Assembly: GCF_046000175.1 (NCBI RefSeq)
Contig: NZ_JBEOMB010000013.1
Coordinates: 50,088-114,087, forward strand
Reading direction: 5' to 3'
Origin: Rhodoplanes sp046000175
GTDB taxonomy: Bacteria > Pseudomonadota > Alphaproteobacteria > Rhizobiales > Xanthobacteraceae
Length of the DNA stretch: 64,000 nt
A program made the position numbers and the translations under genes. Below the pieces are notes generated by a model. It had not been told where the DNA came from and did not search any database. It saw only the letters and a program-made list of their open reading frames with translations. The stretch's first letter is position 1. Every line of letters begins with the position of its first letter. This document shows positions 26,909 to 35,651 of the stretch, piece by piece.

Positions 26909-27784
26909 ATGCTGGACCAGATCCTCTCGATCCTCGTCGACGGTGTGCTGCTCGGCCTGATCTACGCGATCACCGGCCTCGGGCTGAGCCTGGTGCTCGG
27001 CGTGATGGGCATCGTCAACGTGGCGCACAGCGCCTTCGTGATGCTCGGCTCGTTCCTCGCCTTCGAGCTGTTCCGGCGCTTCGGCGTCGATCCGGTGGTG
27101 GCGTTCGTCGTTGCGCTGCCGGTGTTCTTCCTGCTCGGCACCGTCGTCTACCGCGTTCTCGTCACCCGGCTCGAGACCGCCGCGCAGACCCAGGGGCTGG
27201 TGGCGATGTTCGGCCTGATGGTGCTGATCGAGAACCTCGGCACCATCGTTTGGACGACCGACACGCGGGTGATCACGGCGAGCTACACCAACGCCTCGCT
27301 GGCGGTCGGCGGGCTGGTGCTGCCGTATGTCCGGTTGATCGCCGGTGGCCTCGCGCTCGGGCTCATCGGGCTGTTCTGGGGCCTCCTGCGCTTCACGCTC
27401 ACGGGCCGGGCGATCCGGGCGATGGGGCAGAACCCGGAGGCCGCTCGCATCGTCGGGGTCGACATCCGCCGCCTCTCCGCGATCATGTTCGGGCTCGGCA
27501 TCGCCTGCGCGGGCGCCGCCGGCGTGGCGCTCGCCATGGTGTTCCCGTTCTCTCCGAACACCCAGGTGGTGTGGCTCGCCTGGGCGTTCCTGGTCGTCGT
27601 GCTCGGCGGCCTCGGCAGCGTCGAGAACACGTTGTTCGCCGGCGTCGCGGTCGGACTGATCCAGAGCGTGTGCACGGCCGTGATGCCGTTCGACTACGTC
27701 TATCTCGTGCTCTACGTGCTGCTCGCCGTCATCCTCATGGTCCGTCGCGAGGGCTTGAGCAGCGCCGTTCGTCGGACCATCTAG
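26909..27784 (+). CDS. livH: Liv-type ABC transporter permease (LivH)
   Basis: A 291-residue inner-membrane permease with about eight hydrophobic helices and the family signature GVLLGLIYAITGLGLSLVLGVMGIVNVAHSAFVMLG at the N-terminus. The coupling-loop region TGRAIRAMGQNPEAARIVGVDIRR contacts the ATPase, and WAFLVVVLGGLGSVENTLFAGV is the conserved C-terminal segment. ATG 26909 with AGGA about 8 bp upstream is taken as the start, immediately after an in-frame GTG. It forms the translocation pathway together with LivM. Confidence 0.9.
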   Translation: MLDQILSILVDGVLLGLIYAITGLGLSLVLGVMGIVNVAHSAFVMLGSFLAFELFRRFGVDPVVAFVVALPVFFLLGTVVYRVLVTRLETAAQTQGLVAMFGLMVLIENLGTIVWTTDTRVITASYTNASLAVGGLVLPYVRLIAGGLALGLIGLFWGLLRFTLTGRAIRAMGQNPEAARIVGVDIRRLSAIMFGLGIACAGAAGVALAMVFPFSPNTQVVWLAWAFLVVVLGGLGSVENTLFAGVAVGLIQSVCTAVMPFDYVYLVLYVLLAVILMVRREGLSSAVRRTI

Positions 27785-27794
27785 GAGGGGGCGG

Positions 27795-28808
27795 GTGTTC
27801 TCGGTCTATCTGGTTCCGAAGTCGGGCGGCAGCCGCGCCGCGACGGTCGCGGCCTGGAGCGCGTGGCTCGCGCTCGTCGCCGGACTTGCCGCCTACGGCC
27901 TGCTCGGCACGAAGCTGTTCGTGCTCAGCACGCTCGGCACCGTGTTCATGTACGTGATCCTGACGCAGGCCTGGAACCTGATCGGCGGTTACGGCGGCTA
28001 TCTCAATTTCGGCCTCGTCACCTTCTTCGGCATCGGTGCCTATGCGAGCGGCATCCTGTTCCACTACTTCGAGCTGTCGCCGTTCCTGACCGCGCCGGTC
28101 GCTGGTCTCGCCGCCGGGATCGCCGGCCTCGCCATCGGCATTCCGACGCTGCGGCTGCGCGGCGCCTATTTCGCGCTCGTCACCATGATCATCACCTTCG
28201 CGGTGCAGATCCTCGCGCTCAACCTGGCGATCACACAAGGGGCGCTCGGCATCTACCTGCCGCGGCTGCCGCTGTCGCCGCTCGCCGTCGAGCGGCTGTT
28301 CTACTTCGTGTTCCTCGGGCTCGCCGTGCTGGTCACGGCCTTCGTCTACGCGGTCGAGCACTCCAATGTCGGCTGGGCCCTGGTGGCGATCCGCGAGGAC
28401 GAGGACGCCGCCGAGATCGTCGGGGTGCGGACCGTCGAGATCAAATGGGCCGTCAACACCATCTCGTGCTTCATCGCGGGCGTGGTCGGCGGGCTCTACG
28501 CCCAGCGCATCGCCTATATCGAGCCGACCGGCACGTTCTCGTTCGACATCTCGCTCAATGTCGTGCTGATGGCGGTGATCGGCGGCGCCGGCACCTGGCA
28601 GGGGCCGCTCATCGGTGCGCCGATCGTGCTGCTCGTGGCCGATGCGCTGCGCGTCACGGTGACGTCCGAGGTCAATCGCGTCATCTTCAGCCTGATCGTC
28701 ATCGTGATCGCGCTGTTCGTTCCGGGCGGCGTGATGGGCCTGGTGCAGCGCCTGCGGCGCGCCCGTGCCGTCGAGAAGGACGCGCCGAGCGGCGTGCCGG
28801 CGCCGTGA
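27795..28808 (+). CDS. livM: Liv-type ABC transporter permease (LivM)
   Basis: A 337-residue permease starting at GTG 27795 behind a strong AGGAGGGG. It has about nine hydrophobic segments, with the LivM signature YVILTQAWNLIGGYGGYLNFGLVTFFGIGAY, the coupling segment VAIREDEDAAEIVGVRTVEIKWAVNTIS, and the GGAGTWQGPLIGAPIVLL motif near the C-terminus. It is the last gene of the importer and ends 8 bp before the stop of the convergent GMC oxidoreductase, so the two transcripts probably overlap. Confidence 0.9.
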   Translation: MFSVYLVPKSGGSRAATVAAWSAWLALVAGLAAYGLLGTKLFVLSTLGTVFMYVILTQAWNLIGGYGGYLNFGLVTFFGIGAYASGILFHYFELSPFLTAPVAGLAAGIAGLAIGIPTLRLRGAYFALVTMIITFAVQILALNLAITQGALGIYLPRLPLSPLAVERLFYFVFLGLAVLVTAFVYAVEHSNVGWALVAIREDEDAAEIVGVRTVEIKWAVNTISCFIAGVVGGLYAQRIAYIEPTGTFSFDISLNVVLMAVIGGAGTWQGPLIGAPIVLLVADALRVTVTSEVNRVIFSLIVIVIALFVPGGVMGLVQRLRRARAVEKDAPSGVPAP

Positions 28809-28816
28809 GTCCGCGG

Positions 28817-30511
28817 TCAGCCCCGATCGGACCTGATCAGCTCGGCGGCCCGCTCGGCCACCATAATGGCGGTGAGGTTGGTGTTGGCGCTCGGCACGCT
28901 CGGCATCACCGCGGCGTCGACGACCCGCAGGCTCTCGACCCCGTGGACCCGGCAGTGCGGATCGACCACGGCCATCGGATCGCCGTCGCGGCCGATCGCG
29001 CAGGTGCCGCTCGGATGCGCCATCGGGGCGATCGCGCCGAGGAGCTCGTCGTCAGGGATCTGCGAGCGGCCGGTCCGGTTGCCGACCCAGCGCCCCGGCG
29101 CGAGCACCCGGTCCAGCGCCAGCCGGCGCAGCGGCGCCGGTGCGGCCAGCACGGCCTTCACGGCGCCGGCGAGCAGCGTGCCGGCGGCGCCTTGCCGGTT
29201 GAACTGCTGCAGCGACATCACGGGCGGCAACAGGAAGGCGTCGCCGTAGGTCGCGACGACCGCCGGGTCGGCGAGCAGCGCCTCGACCAGGCGGGCCGCC
29301 GCCAGGAGCCGCGGCGGATCGCGCGGATCCTGCAGCAGCGCGAAGGCGATGTCGGGCGGCACGTCGGGGTCGGCGCTGCGCAGCGTCACCCGCCCGCGGG
29401 AGAAGGGGGCGTAAAGGGCGGCGCCGACCATGCCGAGATCGGGCCCGTAGGCGTGCGGGCTCACCCGCCCGATCGCGAAGGCGAGGAGGTCGCTGGGTGG
29501 GCAGTCCGAGGCCTGCGACGACATCCTGATTCCGGCGATCGCGAAGCGGCGCAGCCGTGCGGGCAGCCGCGAGCGTCGCGGCAGGGTGAGGGCGAACTGC
29601 AGGTAGGGATGGTTCTGCAGGTTGGCGCCGACGCCGCGACGATCGGCGAGCGGCACGATGCCGAGCGCCGCGAGCTCTGCGGCCGGACCGATCCCGGCGC
29701 GCAGCAGCAGCGCCGGAGAGTGGATCGCGCCGGCGCACAGGATCACGGCGCGGGCCGCGATGTCGCGCGTGGTGCCGCCGTGCCGGACCGTCACGCCGCA
29801 GGCGCGCCGCCCGTCGAAGCGCAGCGCCGTCACCTCGGCGTCGGTGAGGATCGCGAGGTTCGGCCGGCGGCGGACCGCGGCCGTGAGATAGCAGCCCGCG
29901 CTGGTCGAGCGGACGTGCTCGTCCTGCGCCACCGGCATCGGGAAGAAGCCGTCGCCCGGCCGTGCATTGATGTCGTCGACGACCGGCAGGCCGCGCGCCA
30001 CGGCGGCCGCCTCGATCGCCGTGACGAAGCCGGGCCATTCGGAGCGCGGCATCCGCCGCACCGGATAAGGCCGCGGGTCTGCGTCGTCACGGGGGCGATC
30101 GGGCGCAACGTGCCGGCCGAGGTCGCGCTCGATGGCGTCATAGAGCCTTTGCGCCTCGGCCGGTCCCCAGCCGGTCGCGCCGGCCCGCTCCCACGCCGCG
30201 AAGTCGCTGGCGAGGCCGCGCAGCGTCCACAGGCCCATGACGCTGGAGCCGCCTCCCATGATCCGCGCCTGCGGAAACGGATAGGCGGCGCTGTCCGGTC
30301 GGCGCGTCGCCTGCAAACCCGGCCAGAAGTAGCGCGGGTTCAGCGACGAGGTCGGGAACGTGTCGGCAACGTCGCTCGGAACGGCGCCGGGCGGCGTGTC
30401 CGGTCCGGCCTCGATCAGCAGCACGCGGCGGCTCGGATCCTCGGAGAGGCGGGCGGCGAGAACCGCGCCCGCGCTGCCGCCGCCGACGATCAGGTGGTCC
30501 GGCTCGTCCAT
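28817..30511 (-). CDS. GMC-family FAD-dependent oxidoreductase
   Basis: A 564-residue glucose-methanol-choline oxidoreductase. The FAD-binding GGGSAGAVLAARLSEDPSRRVLLIEAG is at the N-terminus and the second signature GAIHSPALLLRAGIGPA near residue 270. A PSGTCAIG segment provides the first active-site His (AHPSGTCAIG) near 500, and PSANTNLTAIMVAERAAELI closes the FAD site. The usual second catalytic His/Asn position reads Asn (SANTN). ATG 30511 gives the standard start just before the FAD motif, although the ribosome-binding site is poor; upstream in-frame starts would add up to 19 residues. Family members oxidise primary alcohols or choline-like substrates. Its substrate is unknown. Confidence 0.9.
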   Translation of the reverse strand: MDEPDHLIVGGGSAGAVLAARLSEDPSRRVLLIEAGPDTPPGAVPSDVADTFPTSSLNPRYFWPGLQATRRPDSAAYPFPQARIMGGGSSVMGLWTLRGLASDFAAWERAGATGWGPAEAQRLYDAIERDLGRHVAPDRPRDDADPRPYPVRRMPRSEWPGFVTAIEAAAVARGLPVVDDINARPGDGFFPMPVAQDEHVRSTSAGCYLTAAVRRRPNLAILTDAEVTALRFDGRRACGVTVRHGGTTRDIAARAVILCAGAIHSPALLLRAGIGPAAELAALGIVPLADRRGVGANLQNHPYLQFALTLPRRSRLPARLRRFAIAGIRMSSQASDCPPSDLLAFAIGRVSPHAYGPDLGMVGAALYAPFSRGRVTLRSADPDVPPDIAFALLQDPRDPPRLLAAARLVEALLADPAVVATYGDAFLLPPVMSLQQFNRQGAAGTLLAGAVKAVLAAPAPLRRLALDRVLAPGRWVGNRTGRSQIPDDELLGAIAPMAHPSGTCAIGRDGDPMAVVDPHCRVHGVESLRVVDAAVMPSVPSANTNLTAIMVAERAAELIRSDRG

Positions 30512-30665
30512 CTGAAACTGTTTCGCGCGGGTGAGGGGAGGAGGCATCGACGATGCCCGATCGGACAATCAACCGCCCCGGCTCGTCAAGAGCGAAGCGC
30601 GGCGCGCCACATCTCGAACCATCCGATCTCGTGATCGCCTGACCGCCAAAAAAACGGAGCGCCGC

Positions 30666-31703
30666 GTGGACGTGACGAAGACGAAGATCGCCGTGCTGGG
30701 GGCCGGCGCCAACGGCGCCTCGATCGGCGCCGACCTCACCCGTGCCGGGCTCGACGTGGTGCTGATCGATCAGTGGCCGGCACATGTGGAGGCGATGCGG
30801 GCGCGCGGTGCGCGGATCGAGATGCCGGACGAGACCCTGACCGTGCCGGTGCGGGCGCACCATCTGTGCGACGTCTGCACGTTCCGGGAGCCGTTCGACG
30901 TCGTTCTCCTGGTGACCAAGGCCTACGACACCCGCTGGTCCTGCGAGCTGATCGCGCCGTATCTGAAGTCGGACGGCCTGGTCGCCGGGGTGCAGAACGG
31001 CATGACGACCGACACCATCGCGGCGGTGGTCGGGGCGCACCGGACGATGGGCTGCGTCATCGAGATCTCGTCGATGATGTTCGACCCAGGGGTCGTGCAG
31101 CGCCATTCGCCGCCGCCGCGCTCGTGGTTCGCGGTCGGGGCGATCGACGCTGCCGCCGCGGGGCGCGAGGAGGAGATCGCGGCGCTGCTGCGCCATGTCG
31201 GCACGGTGGAGATCGTCGACGACATCCGCGCGGCCAAATGGATGAAGCTCGTCAGCAACGCCACCACGCTGGTGACGACGGCCATTCTCGGCCTGCCGAT
31301 GCTCGAGGCGGCGCGGCTGCCGGGCATGCGCGAGCTGATGCTCGGCTCCGGCCAGGAGGCGCTCGACGCGGGCGCGCTCGCCGGTCACGCCGTGCTGCCG
31401 ATCTTCGGCCTGACGCCGGACGACGTGCGGCAGACCAACCGGCTGGTCGAGATGCTGCTCGACACGCTGCTCGCCGGCTTCGTGCTGCCGCACACCAAGA
31501 CGACCGTGCTGCAGGACTGGATGAAGGGACGTCACAGCGAGGTCGACGACCTCAACGGTCTCGTCGTCGCCGAGCATGCGCGGCACGGCGGCCGGGCGCC
31601 GATCAACGCGGCCGTGGTCGCGCTCGCCCGCCGGATCGAGCGCGGCGAGCTGGCCCCGGGTCCGCAGAACCTGGAGCTGTTGCAGCACCTCGCCCGCGCC
31701 TGA
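30666..31703 (+). CDS. Ketopantoate reductase-family protein (ApbA/PanE)
   Basis: A 345-residue protein with Rossmann motif IAVLGAGANGASIGADLTRAGLDVVLID, the DVVLLVTKAYDT strand, the conserved QNG (VAGVQNGM), and the C-terminal substrate domain with KWMKLVSNA, whose lysine matches the catalytic K of PanE, and N-rich segments. E. coli PanE is about 300 residues, so this is one of the longer ApbA/PanE paralogues, which often act on other 2-keto acids. GTG 30666 is chosen because GGAG at 30656-30659 is spaced correctly; GTG 30672 is an alternative. It diverges from the GMC oxidoreductase gene. Confidence 0.85.
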   Translation: MDVTKTKIAVLGAGANGASIGADLTRAGLDVVLIDQWPAHVEAMRARGARIEMPDETLTVPVRAHHLCDVCTFREPFDVVLLVTKAYDTRWSCELIAPYLKSDGLVAGVQNGMTTDTIAAVVGAHRTMGCVIEISSMMFDPGVVQRHSPPPRSWFAVGAIDAAAAGREEEIAALLRHVGTVEIVDDIRAAKWMKLVSNATTLVTTAILGLPMLEAARLPGMRELMLGSGQEALDAGALAGHAVLPIFGLTPDDVRQTNRLVEMLLDTLLAGFVLPHTKTTVLQDWMKGRHSEVDDLNGLVVAEHARHGGRAPINAAVVALARRIERGELAPGPQNLELLQHLARA

Positions 31704-31846
31704 CTCGCGGCGGGCCCGCAGGGGCGGGAGGACGCGGCCGTGCCGACGCGATCGGCCGGCTTCGGCGCTCTTGCCGCGACGACCGTCCGGTCCGGGGCGG
31801 GGTGGCTCGGTTGACCGTGTGCCGCGTGCGGCGATACCGTCGCCGC

Positions 31847-32542
31847 ATGATGACCCTCGTTCGCGACAAGCTGCTCGAGGTGGTCAGAGCCGTCGGGCCG
31901 TTCATCGTCGTCGTGGTGGTGCTCCAGCTCGTGCTGGTGCAAGCGCCGACCGCGCTGTTCCTGCAGTTTCTCGCCGGATCGCTGCTCGCCGTCGTGGGCA
32001 TGCTGCTGCTGTTCATGGGCATCGAGATCGGCATCCTGCCGATGGGCCGGTTCATCGGCGCCGCGCTGCCGCGGGAGGGCTCGCTGGCGCTGATTCTGGC
32101 GGTCGCCTTCGCGCTCGGTTTCGCCACAACGGTCGCCGAGCCGGACGTGCTCGTGCTGTCGCGGCAGATCGACGCGGCGTCCGACGGCGTCATCTCGCGG
32201 CTCGCCGTTCTGCTCGTCATCGCGACCGGGCTCGCCGTCTTCGCGGCGCTGGCGATGGCCCGCATCGTCACCGGCTGGCCGATGAAGTACGCCCTGACGG
32301 TCGCCTACGGACTGATGCTCGCGCTGGCCCTCGTCGCCCCCGGCACCTTCGTGCCGCTCGCCTTCGACGGGGGCAGCGTGACGACCGGCATCCTCTCGGC
32401 TCCGGTGGTGATCGCACTCGCCATCGGCCTCAGCTCGGTGCTGGCCGGCCGCTCCGCGGTGTCGGACGGGTTCGGGCTCCTCGGCTTCGCCTCGATCGGC
32501 CCGATCATCGCCGTGCTGATCATGGAGATCCTGCTGTCGTGA
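31847..32542 (+). CDS. DUF1538 membrane protein, first subunit (UmpA-like)
   Basis: A 231-residue protein with about six or seven hydrophobic helices. It carries the DUF1538 hallmarks FLAGSLLAVVGMLLLFMGIEIGILPMGRFIG, FATTVAEPDVLVLSRQ and GFGLLGFASIGPIIAVLIM. Two-gene DUF1538 pairs have been reported to act as a Na+(Li+,K+)/H+ antiporter (UmpAB of Halomonas zincidurans), from which the function is inferred. The start may be ATG 31847 or 31850. The stop overlaps the GTG start of the second DUF1538 gene (GTGA), which indicates that the two subunits are made together. A PII-like gene completes the operon. Confidence 0.85.
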   Translation: MMTLVRDKLLEVVRAVGPFIVVVVVLQLVLVQAPTALFLQFLAGSLLAVVGMLLLFMGIEIGILPMGRFIGAALPREGSLALILAVAFALGFATTVAEPDVLVLSRQIDAASDGVISRLAVLLVIATGLAVFAALAMARIVTGWPMKYALTVAYGLMLALALVAPGTFVPLAFDGGSVTTGILSAPVVIALAIGLSSVLAGRSAVSDGFGLLGFASIGPIIAVLIMEILLS

Positions 32543-33300
32543 TCCCGCTTCTGATCGACGAGGTCGTCGCCGTCGCGGAGAGCGTCGCGGTCGCGGTGCT
32601 GCCGCTCGGCGCCGTCTTCCTGATCCTCCAGATGACGATGCTCCGCCTGCCGCGCCGACAGGTGAGCGACATCCTGAAAGGCACCGCGATCGCCGGCGTC
32701 GGCCTGTTCCTGTTCCTGCTCGGCATCGGCGTTGGCTTCCTGCCCTATGGCCGGGCGGTCGGCGAGGCGCTGGGGGCGCTCGACAGCATGTGGCTGGTCG
32801 TCGCGATCGCCGGCCTGCTCGGGTTCCTGGTCACCTGGGGCGAGCCGGCGGTCCGCATCCTGGCCGACCAGGTGGAGAGCGCGTCGAGCGGCGCGATCCG
32901 CGGCCGGATGGTGCTGATCGCGGTGTGCGTCGGGGTCGCCGCCTGGGTCGGGATCGGCATGCTGCGCATCACGCTCGGCATTCCGCTCCTCTGGCTGCTC
33001 GTGCCGGGCTATCTCGTGGTGCTCGTGCTGGTCTGGCTCGGCGACCGCGAGTTCGTCGCCGTGGCGGTCGACGCCGGGGGCGTCGCCACCGGGCCGCTCG
33101 CCAACTCGTTCCTGCTGGCGCTGGCGCTGGGGGCCGCGACGGCCGTCGGCGCCGACCCGGTGGTGCAGGGCTTCGGCTTCGTCGCGTTGATCGCCGTCGC
33201 GCCGATCATCTCGGTCGGCCTGCTCGGGCTGCTGGTCCGCGCGAGAACGGCCGAACGACCGCCCGCGACGCCGCCGTCGCGGCGGCCCCTACCGGAGTGA
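32539..33300 (+). CDS. DUF1538 membrane protein, second subunit (UmpB-like)
   Basis: A 253-residue paralogue of the preceding protein, with a matching core (ILKGTAIAGVGLFLFLLGIGVGFLPYGRAVG, VTWGEPAVRILADQVE, GFGFVALIAVAPIISVGLLGL). The paired LPxGR and xEPxVxxLxxQ motifs occur in both subunits, consistent with a pseudo-symmetric heterodimer. It begins at GTG 32539, overlapping the previous stop. The C-terminal 15 residues are a Pro/Arg-rich cytoplasmic tail. Function as half of a cation/proton antiporter is inferred from the reported UmpAB pair. Confidence 0.85.
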   Translation: MIPLLIDEVVAVAESVAVAVLPLGAVFLILQMTMLRLPRRQVSDILKGTAIAGVGLFLFLLGIGVGFLPYGRAVGEALGALDSMWLVVAIAGLLGFLVTWGEPAVRILADQVESASSGAIRGRMVLIAVCVGVAAWVGIGMLRITLGIPLLWLLVPGYLVVLVLVWLGDREFVAVAVDAGGVATGPLANSFLLALALGAATAVGADPVVQGFGFVALIAVAPIISVGLLGLLVRARTAERPPATPPSRRPLPE

Positions 33301-33305
33301 CCACC

Positions 33306-33626
33306 ATGCACGACCGCTGCCTGATCGTGACCATCGTGCGGAAGGGATGGGGCGACGCGGTGCTGGAGGCCAGCATGGCGGCTGGCGCGCACGGCGGCAC
33401 CATCGTGCTCGGCCGCGGCATCGGCCGCAACGAGCAGCTTCGGGTCTTCGGCATCCAGATCGAGCCGGAGAAGGAGATCGTCCTCACGCTCGTCCCGACC
33501 GAGATCAAGGCCGCCGTCCTCGACGCCATCGTGGCGGCGGCCGAGCTCGACGGTCCCGGGAAGGGCCTCGCCTTCGTCCTTCCCGTGCAGGATCTGGTCG
33601 GCGTCGCGCACCTCGTCGAAGAGTAG
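33306..33626 (+). CDS. PII-like signalling protein
   Basis: A 106-residue protein of the PII superfamily: strand CLIVTIVRKGWGDAVLEASMAAGAHGGTIVLGRGIGR, a much shortened T-loop lacking the uridylylated tyrosine of GlnB/GlnK, then EKEIVLTLVPTEIKAAVLDAIV and the B-loop-like segment LDGPGKGLAFVLPVQDLVGV. These features suggest a trimeric nucleotide or metabolite sensor outside the classical nitrogen circuit. It begins 6 bp after the second DUF1538 gene, so it probably docks on and gates that transporter, as GlnK does with AmtB. That role is inference from operon structure. Confidence 0.82.
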   Translation: MHDRCLIVTIVRKGWGDAVLEASMAAGAHGGTIVLGRGIGRNEQLRVFGIQIEPEKEIVLTLVPTEIKAAVLDAIVAAAELDGPGKGLAFVLPVQDLVGVAHLVEE

Positions 33627-33726
33627 GGCTCGCGACTCTCGTCCGACCTCGCGCCCGAGCTTTTGTCCGACGTGGTTCCTGCACTCCGCACTCACGACGT
33701 CCCGTGCCGCGACGCATCGCCGCGTC

Positions 33727-33740
33727 TTGACCGGGATCAA
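33727..33740 (+). promoter_or_regulatory. FNR/FixK-type box upstream of the universal stress genes
   Basis: TTGACCGGGATCAA fits the FixK/FNR consensus TTGA(T/C)-N4-(A/G)TCAA perfectly. Its centre is about 63 bp before the usp start at 33797. A class-II promoter with the box at -41.5 would start transcription near 33775, leaving a short leader. No other match to this consensus was noticed by eye in the intergenic regions. Confidence 0.6.
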
Positions 33741-33796
33741 GCGCGGCGCCCGCGCCCCGCTCAGGATCGTCCACGATCCGCCGCGAGGAGGATGCG

Positions 33797-34675
33797 ATGC
33801 GCCATGTCACGGTCGCGACCGACTTTTCCGCACGCTCGCAGCGCGCCCTGCGTCGCGCCGGGCTGATCGCCCGGACGACCGGCTGCGCCATCACGCTCGT
33901 CCACGTCGTCGACGACGAGCAGCCGGACAGCCTGATCGCGGTCGAGCGCGACGAGGCGGTCCGGATCATGGCCGGGCTGACGGCGACCACGGCCGAGCTG
34001 CGCGACGTGCGATGCGAGGCGCTGGTCGTCACCGGCGAGGCGTTCCAGGGCATCCTGCGCGCCGCCGAGTCGCGCGGCTCGGATCTGATCGTGATGGGAC
34101 CGCATCGCCGGCAGCTCCTGCGCGACATCTTCGTCGGCACCACGGTGGAGCGCGTCATCCGCAGCGGGCCGTTCCCGGTGCTGATGGTGAATGGTCCGGT
34201 GGCCGGCCCGCACGTCCGCCCCCTGGCGGCGATCGATCTGTCGGAGTCGTCGGCCCGCGCGGTCCGCACGGCGCTCGCCCTCGGGCTCGTCGCCGCGGAC
34301 ATGCTCGCCGTGGTCCATGCCTTCACGGCGGCCGGGAAGGGCAAGCTGGCCGCCGTGGACGTTCCCGGCGCGGTGCTCGGCGACTACGTGGCGCGCGAGC
34401 GCGACCAGGTGCGCCGCGAGCTGTCCGTCTTCCTCGAGGCGAGCCGCCTGACCGTAGCCGAGACCGCAATGCATCTGGTCGAGGACGTGCCGTTCGATGC
34501 CATCGGTCGTGTCGCCGGCGAGCTCGGCGCCGATCTCGTCATCGTCGGCACGCACGGACGCGGCGCCCTGGCGCGGCTGCTGCTGGGCAGCGTCGCGGAA
34601 GCGGTGCTCCGCAGCCTCGACATCGACGTCCTGGCCGTACCGCCGCTGCGCGCCTCGGAGGCGCCCGAAGGGTAA
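33797..34675 (+). CDS. Universal stress protein, tandem domain
   Basis: A 292-residue protein with two UspA domains. The first (about 1-140) begins RHVTVATDFSARSQRALRRA and ends with the variant ATP loop GPHRRQLLRDIFVGTTVERVI. The second (about 145-285) ends with a canonical G-x2-G-x9-G-S loop, GTHGRGALARLLLGSVAEAVL. Nucleotide binding is therefore expected only, or mainly, in domain 2. GAGGAGG precedes ATG 33797. The perfect FixK-type box upstream suggests induction under low oxygen. A second tandem usp gene follows 66 bp downstream. Confidence 0.92.
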   Translation: MRHVTVATDFSARSQRALRRAGLIARTTGCAITLVHVVDDEQPDSLIAVERDEAVRIMAGLTATTAELRDVRCEALVVTGEAFQGILRAAESRGSDLIVMGPHRRQLLRDIFVGTTVERVIRSGPFPVLMVNGPVAGPHVRPLAAIDLSESSARAVRTALALGLVAADMLAVVHAFTAAGKGKLAAVDVPGAVLGDYVARERDQVRRELSVFLEASRLTVAETAMHLVEDVPFDAIGRVAGELGADLVIVGTHGRGALARLLLGSVAEAVLRSLDIDVLAVPPLRASEAPEG

Positions 34676-34741
34676 CCCGGCCCGACGTCATCACGCTCGA
34701 TCCGGCGGGGGCCGCCGGATCCCAGCCATGACGGGTGTCCC

Positions 34742-35593
34742 ATGTCGTATCGCGAGATCCTGGCCTATGTGGATACCGGAGACGAGGCAGCGGGGCCGGC
34801 GGGCGTTGCGGTCGCGGTGGCGTCGCGCTTCGCCGCCCGCCTCCACGCGGTGGTGATCGACGCCCACGTGGTCGACTACACCGAGCTCGACCGGGCCGTG
34901 TTCGACAGCGAGCGCGAGCAGGCGATCGCCCGGCTGGCGGAGCGACGGCGCGCCGGCCATGCGGCGGCCCGCCAGGCCGAGGAGGCGGTCCGGGCGGCCG
35001 CCGCGGCGCGCGGCGTCCCGCACGACGTGATGGTTCGTCACTGCACGCCCGAGGACGTGCCGGACCTCGTCGCCGATCTGGCCCGCGTCCACGATCTCGT
35101 CCTCGTGCCGGCCGCCGACATGGTCGCCGGGCATGCGGCGCCGATCGTCGAGCAGGTGCTGTTCGGCTCCGGCCGTCCGCTCCTGCTGATCCCCCGGGAC
35201 ACGACCGCGGAGGGGCGTCTCGACGTCGCCTGCATCGCCTGGGACGGCAGCCGCGCGGCGACCCGCGCCGTGCACGACGCACTGCCGCTGCTCGGCCGCG
35301 CCCGCCGCGTCGAGATCGTCTCGATCACCGACGAGAAGCCGCTGGACCGCGGCCCGAGCGGCGACGACCTCGTGCGGCATCTCGCGGCACACGCGATCGC
35401 GGCGCGTCATCACGCGGTCGGGCTCGGCGGCCTGCCGGTTGGCGAGCAGCTGATGGCCGAGGCTCTGCGCCTGGAGGCCGACCTGATGGTGATGGGTGCC
35501 TACGGGCACGCGCGGGTGCGGCAGCTGGTGTTCGGCGGCGCCACCCGCTCGGTGCTCGCCGCGCCGCGGCTACTGGTGCTGATGTCGTATTGA
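34742..35593 (+). CDS. Universal stress protein, tandem domain
   Basis: A 283-residue two-domain UspA protein. Domain 1 (YREILAYVDTGDEA...) lacks the usual G-x2-G nucleotide loop, reading instead VLVPAADMVAGHAAPIVEQVLFGSGRPLLLIP. Domain 2 (DVACIAWDGSRAATRAVHDALPLL...) carries GAYGHARVRQLVFGGATRSVL, a standard ATP-binding loop. The pattern DGSRAATRAV with a degenerate first domain is common in alphaproteobacterial stress-protein pairs. It is probably co-transcribed with the preceding usp gene under the FixK-type box and faces the P-type ATPase gene convergently. Confidence 0.9.
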   Translation: MSYREILAYVDTGDEAAGPAGVAVAVASRFAARLHAVVIDAHVVDYTELDRAVFDSEREQAIARLAERRRAGHAAARQAEEAVRAAAAARGVPHDVMVRHCTPEDVPDLVADLARVHDLVLVPAADMVAGHAAPIVEQVLFGSGRPLLLIPRDTTAEGRLDVACIAWDGSRAATRAVHDALPLLGRARRVEIVSITDEKPLDRGPSGDDLVRHLAAHAIAARHHAVGLGGLPVGEQLMAEALRLEADLMVMGAYGHARVRQLVFGGATRSVLAAPRLLVLMSY

Positions 35594-35609
35594 CGCGGCC
35601 CCGGCCGCG
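35594..35609. terminator. Hairpin between convergent usp and P-type ATPase genes
   Basis: CGCGGCC-CC-GGCCGCG follows the usp stop codon directly. It is GC-rich with no T-tract, so it is a weak or factor-dependent bidirectional terminator candidate. Confidence 0.35.
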
Positions 35610-35651
35610 GTCGTCGCGTCGCGCTCGGTGCCCTGCCGCCCGCCCGCGGCC

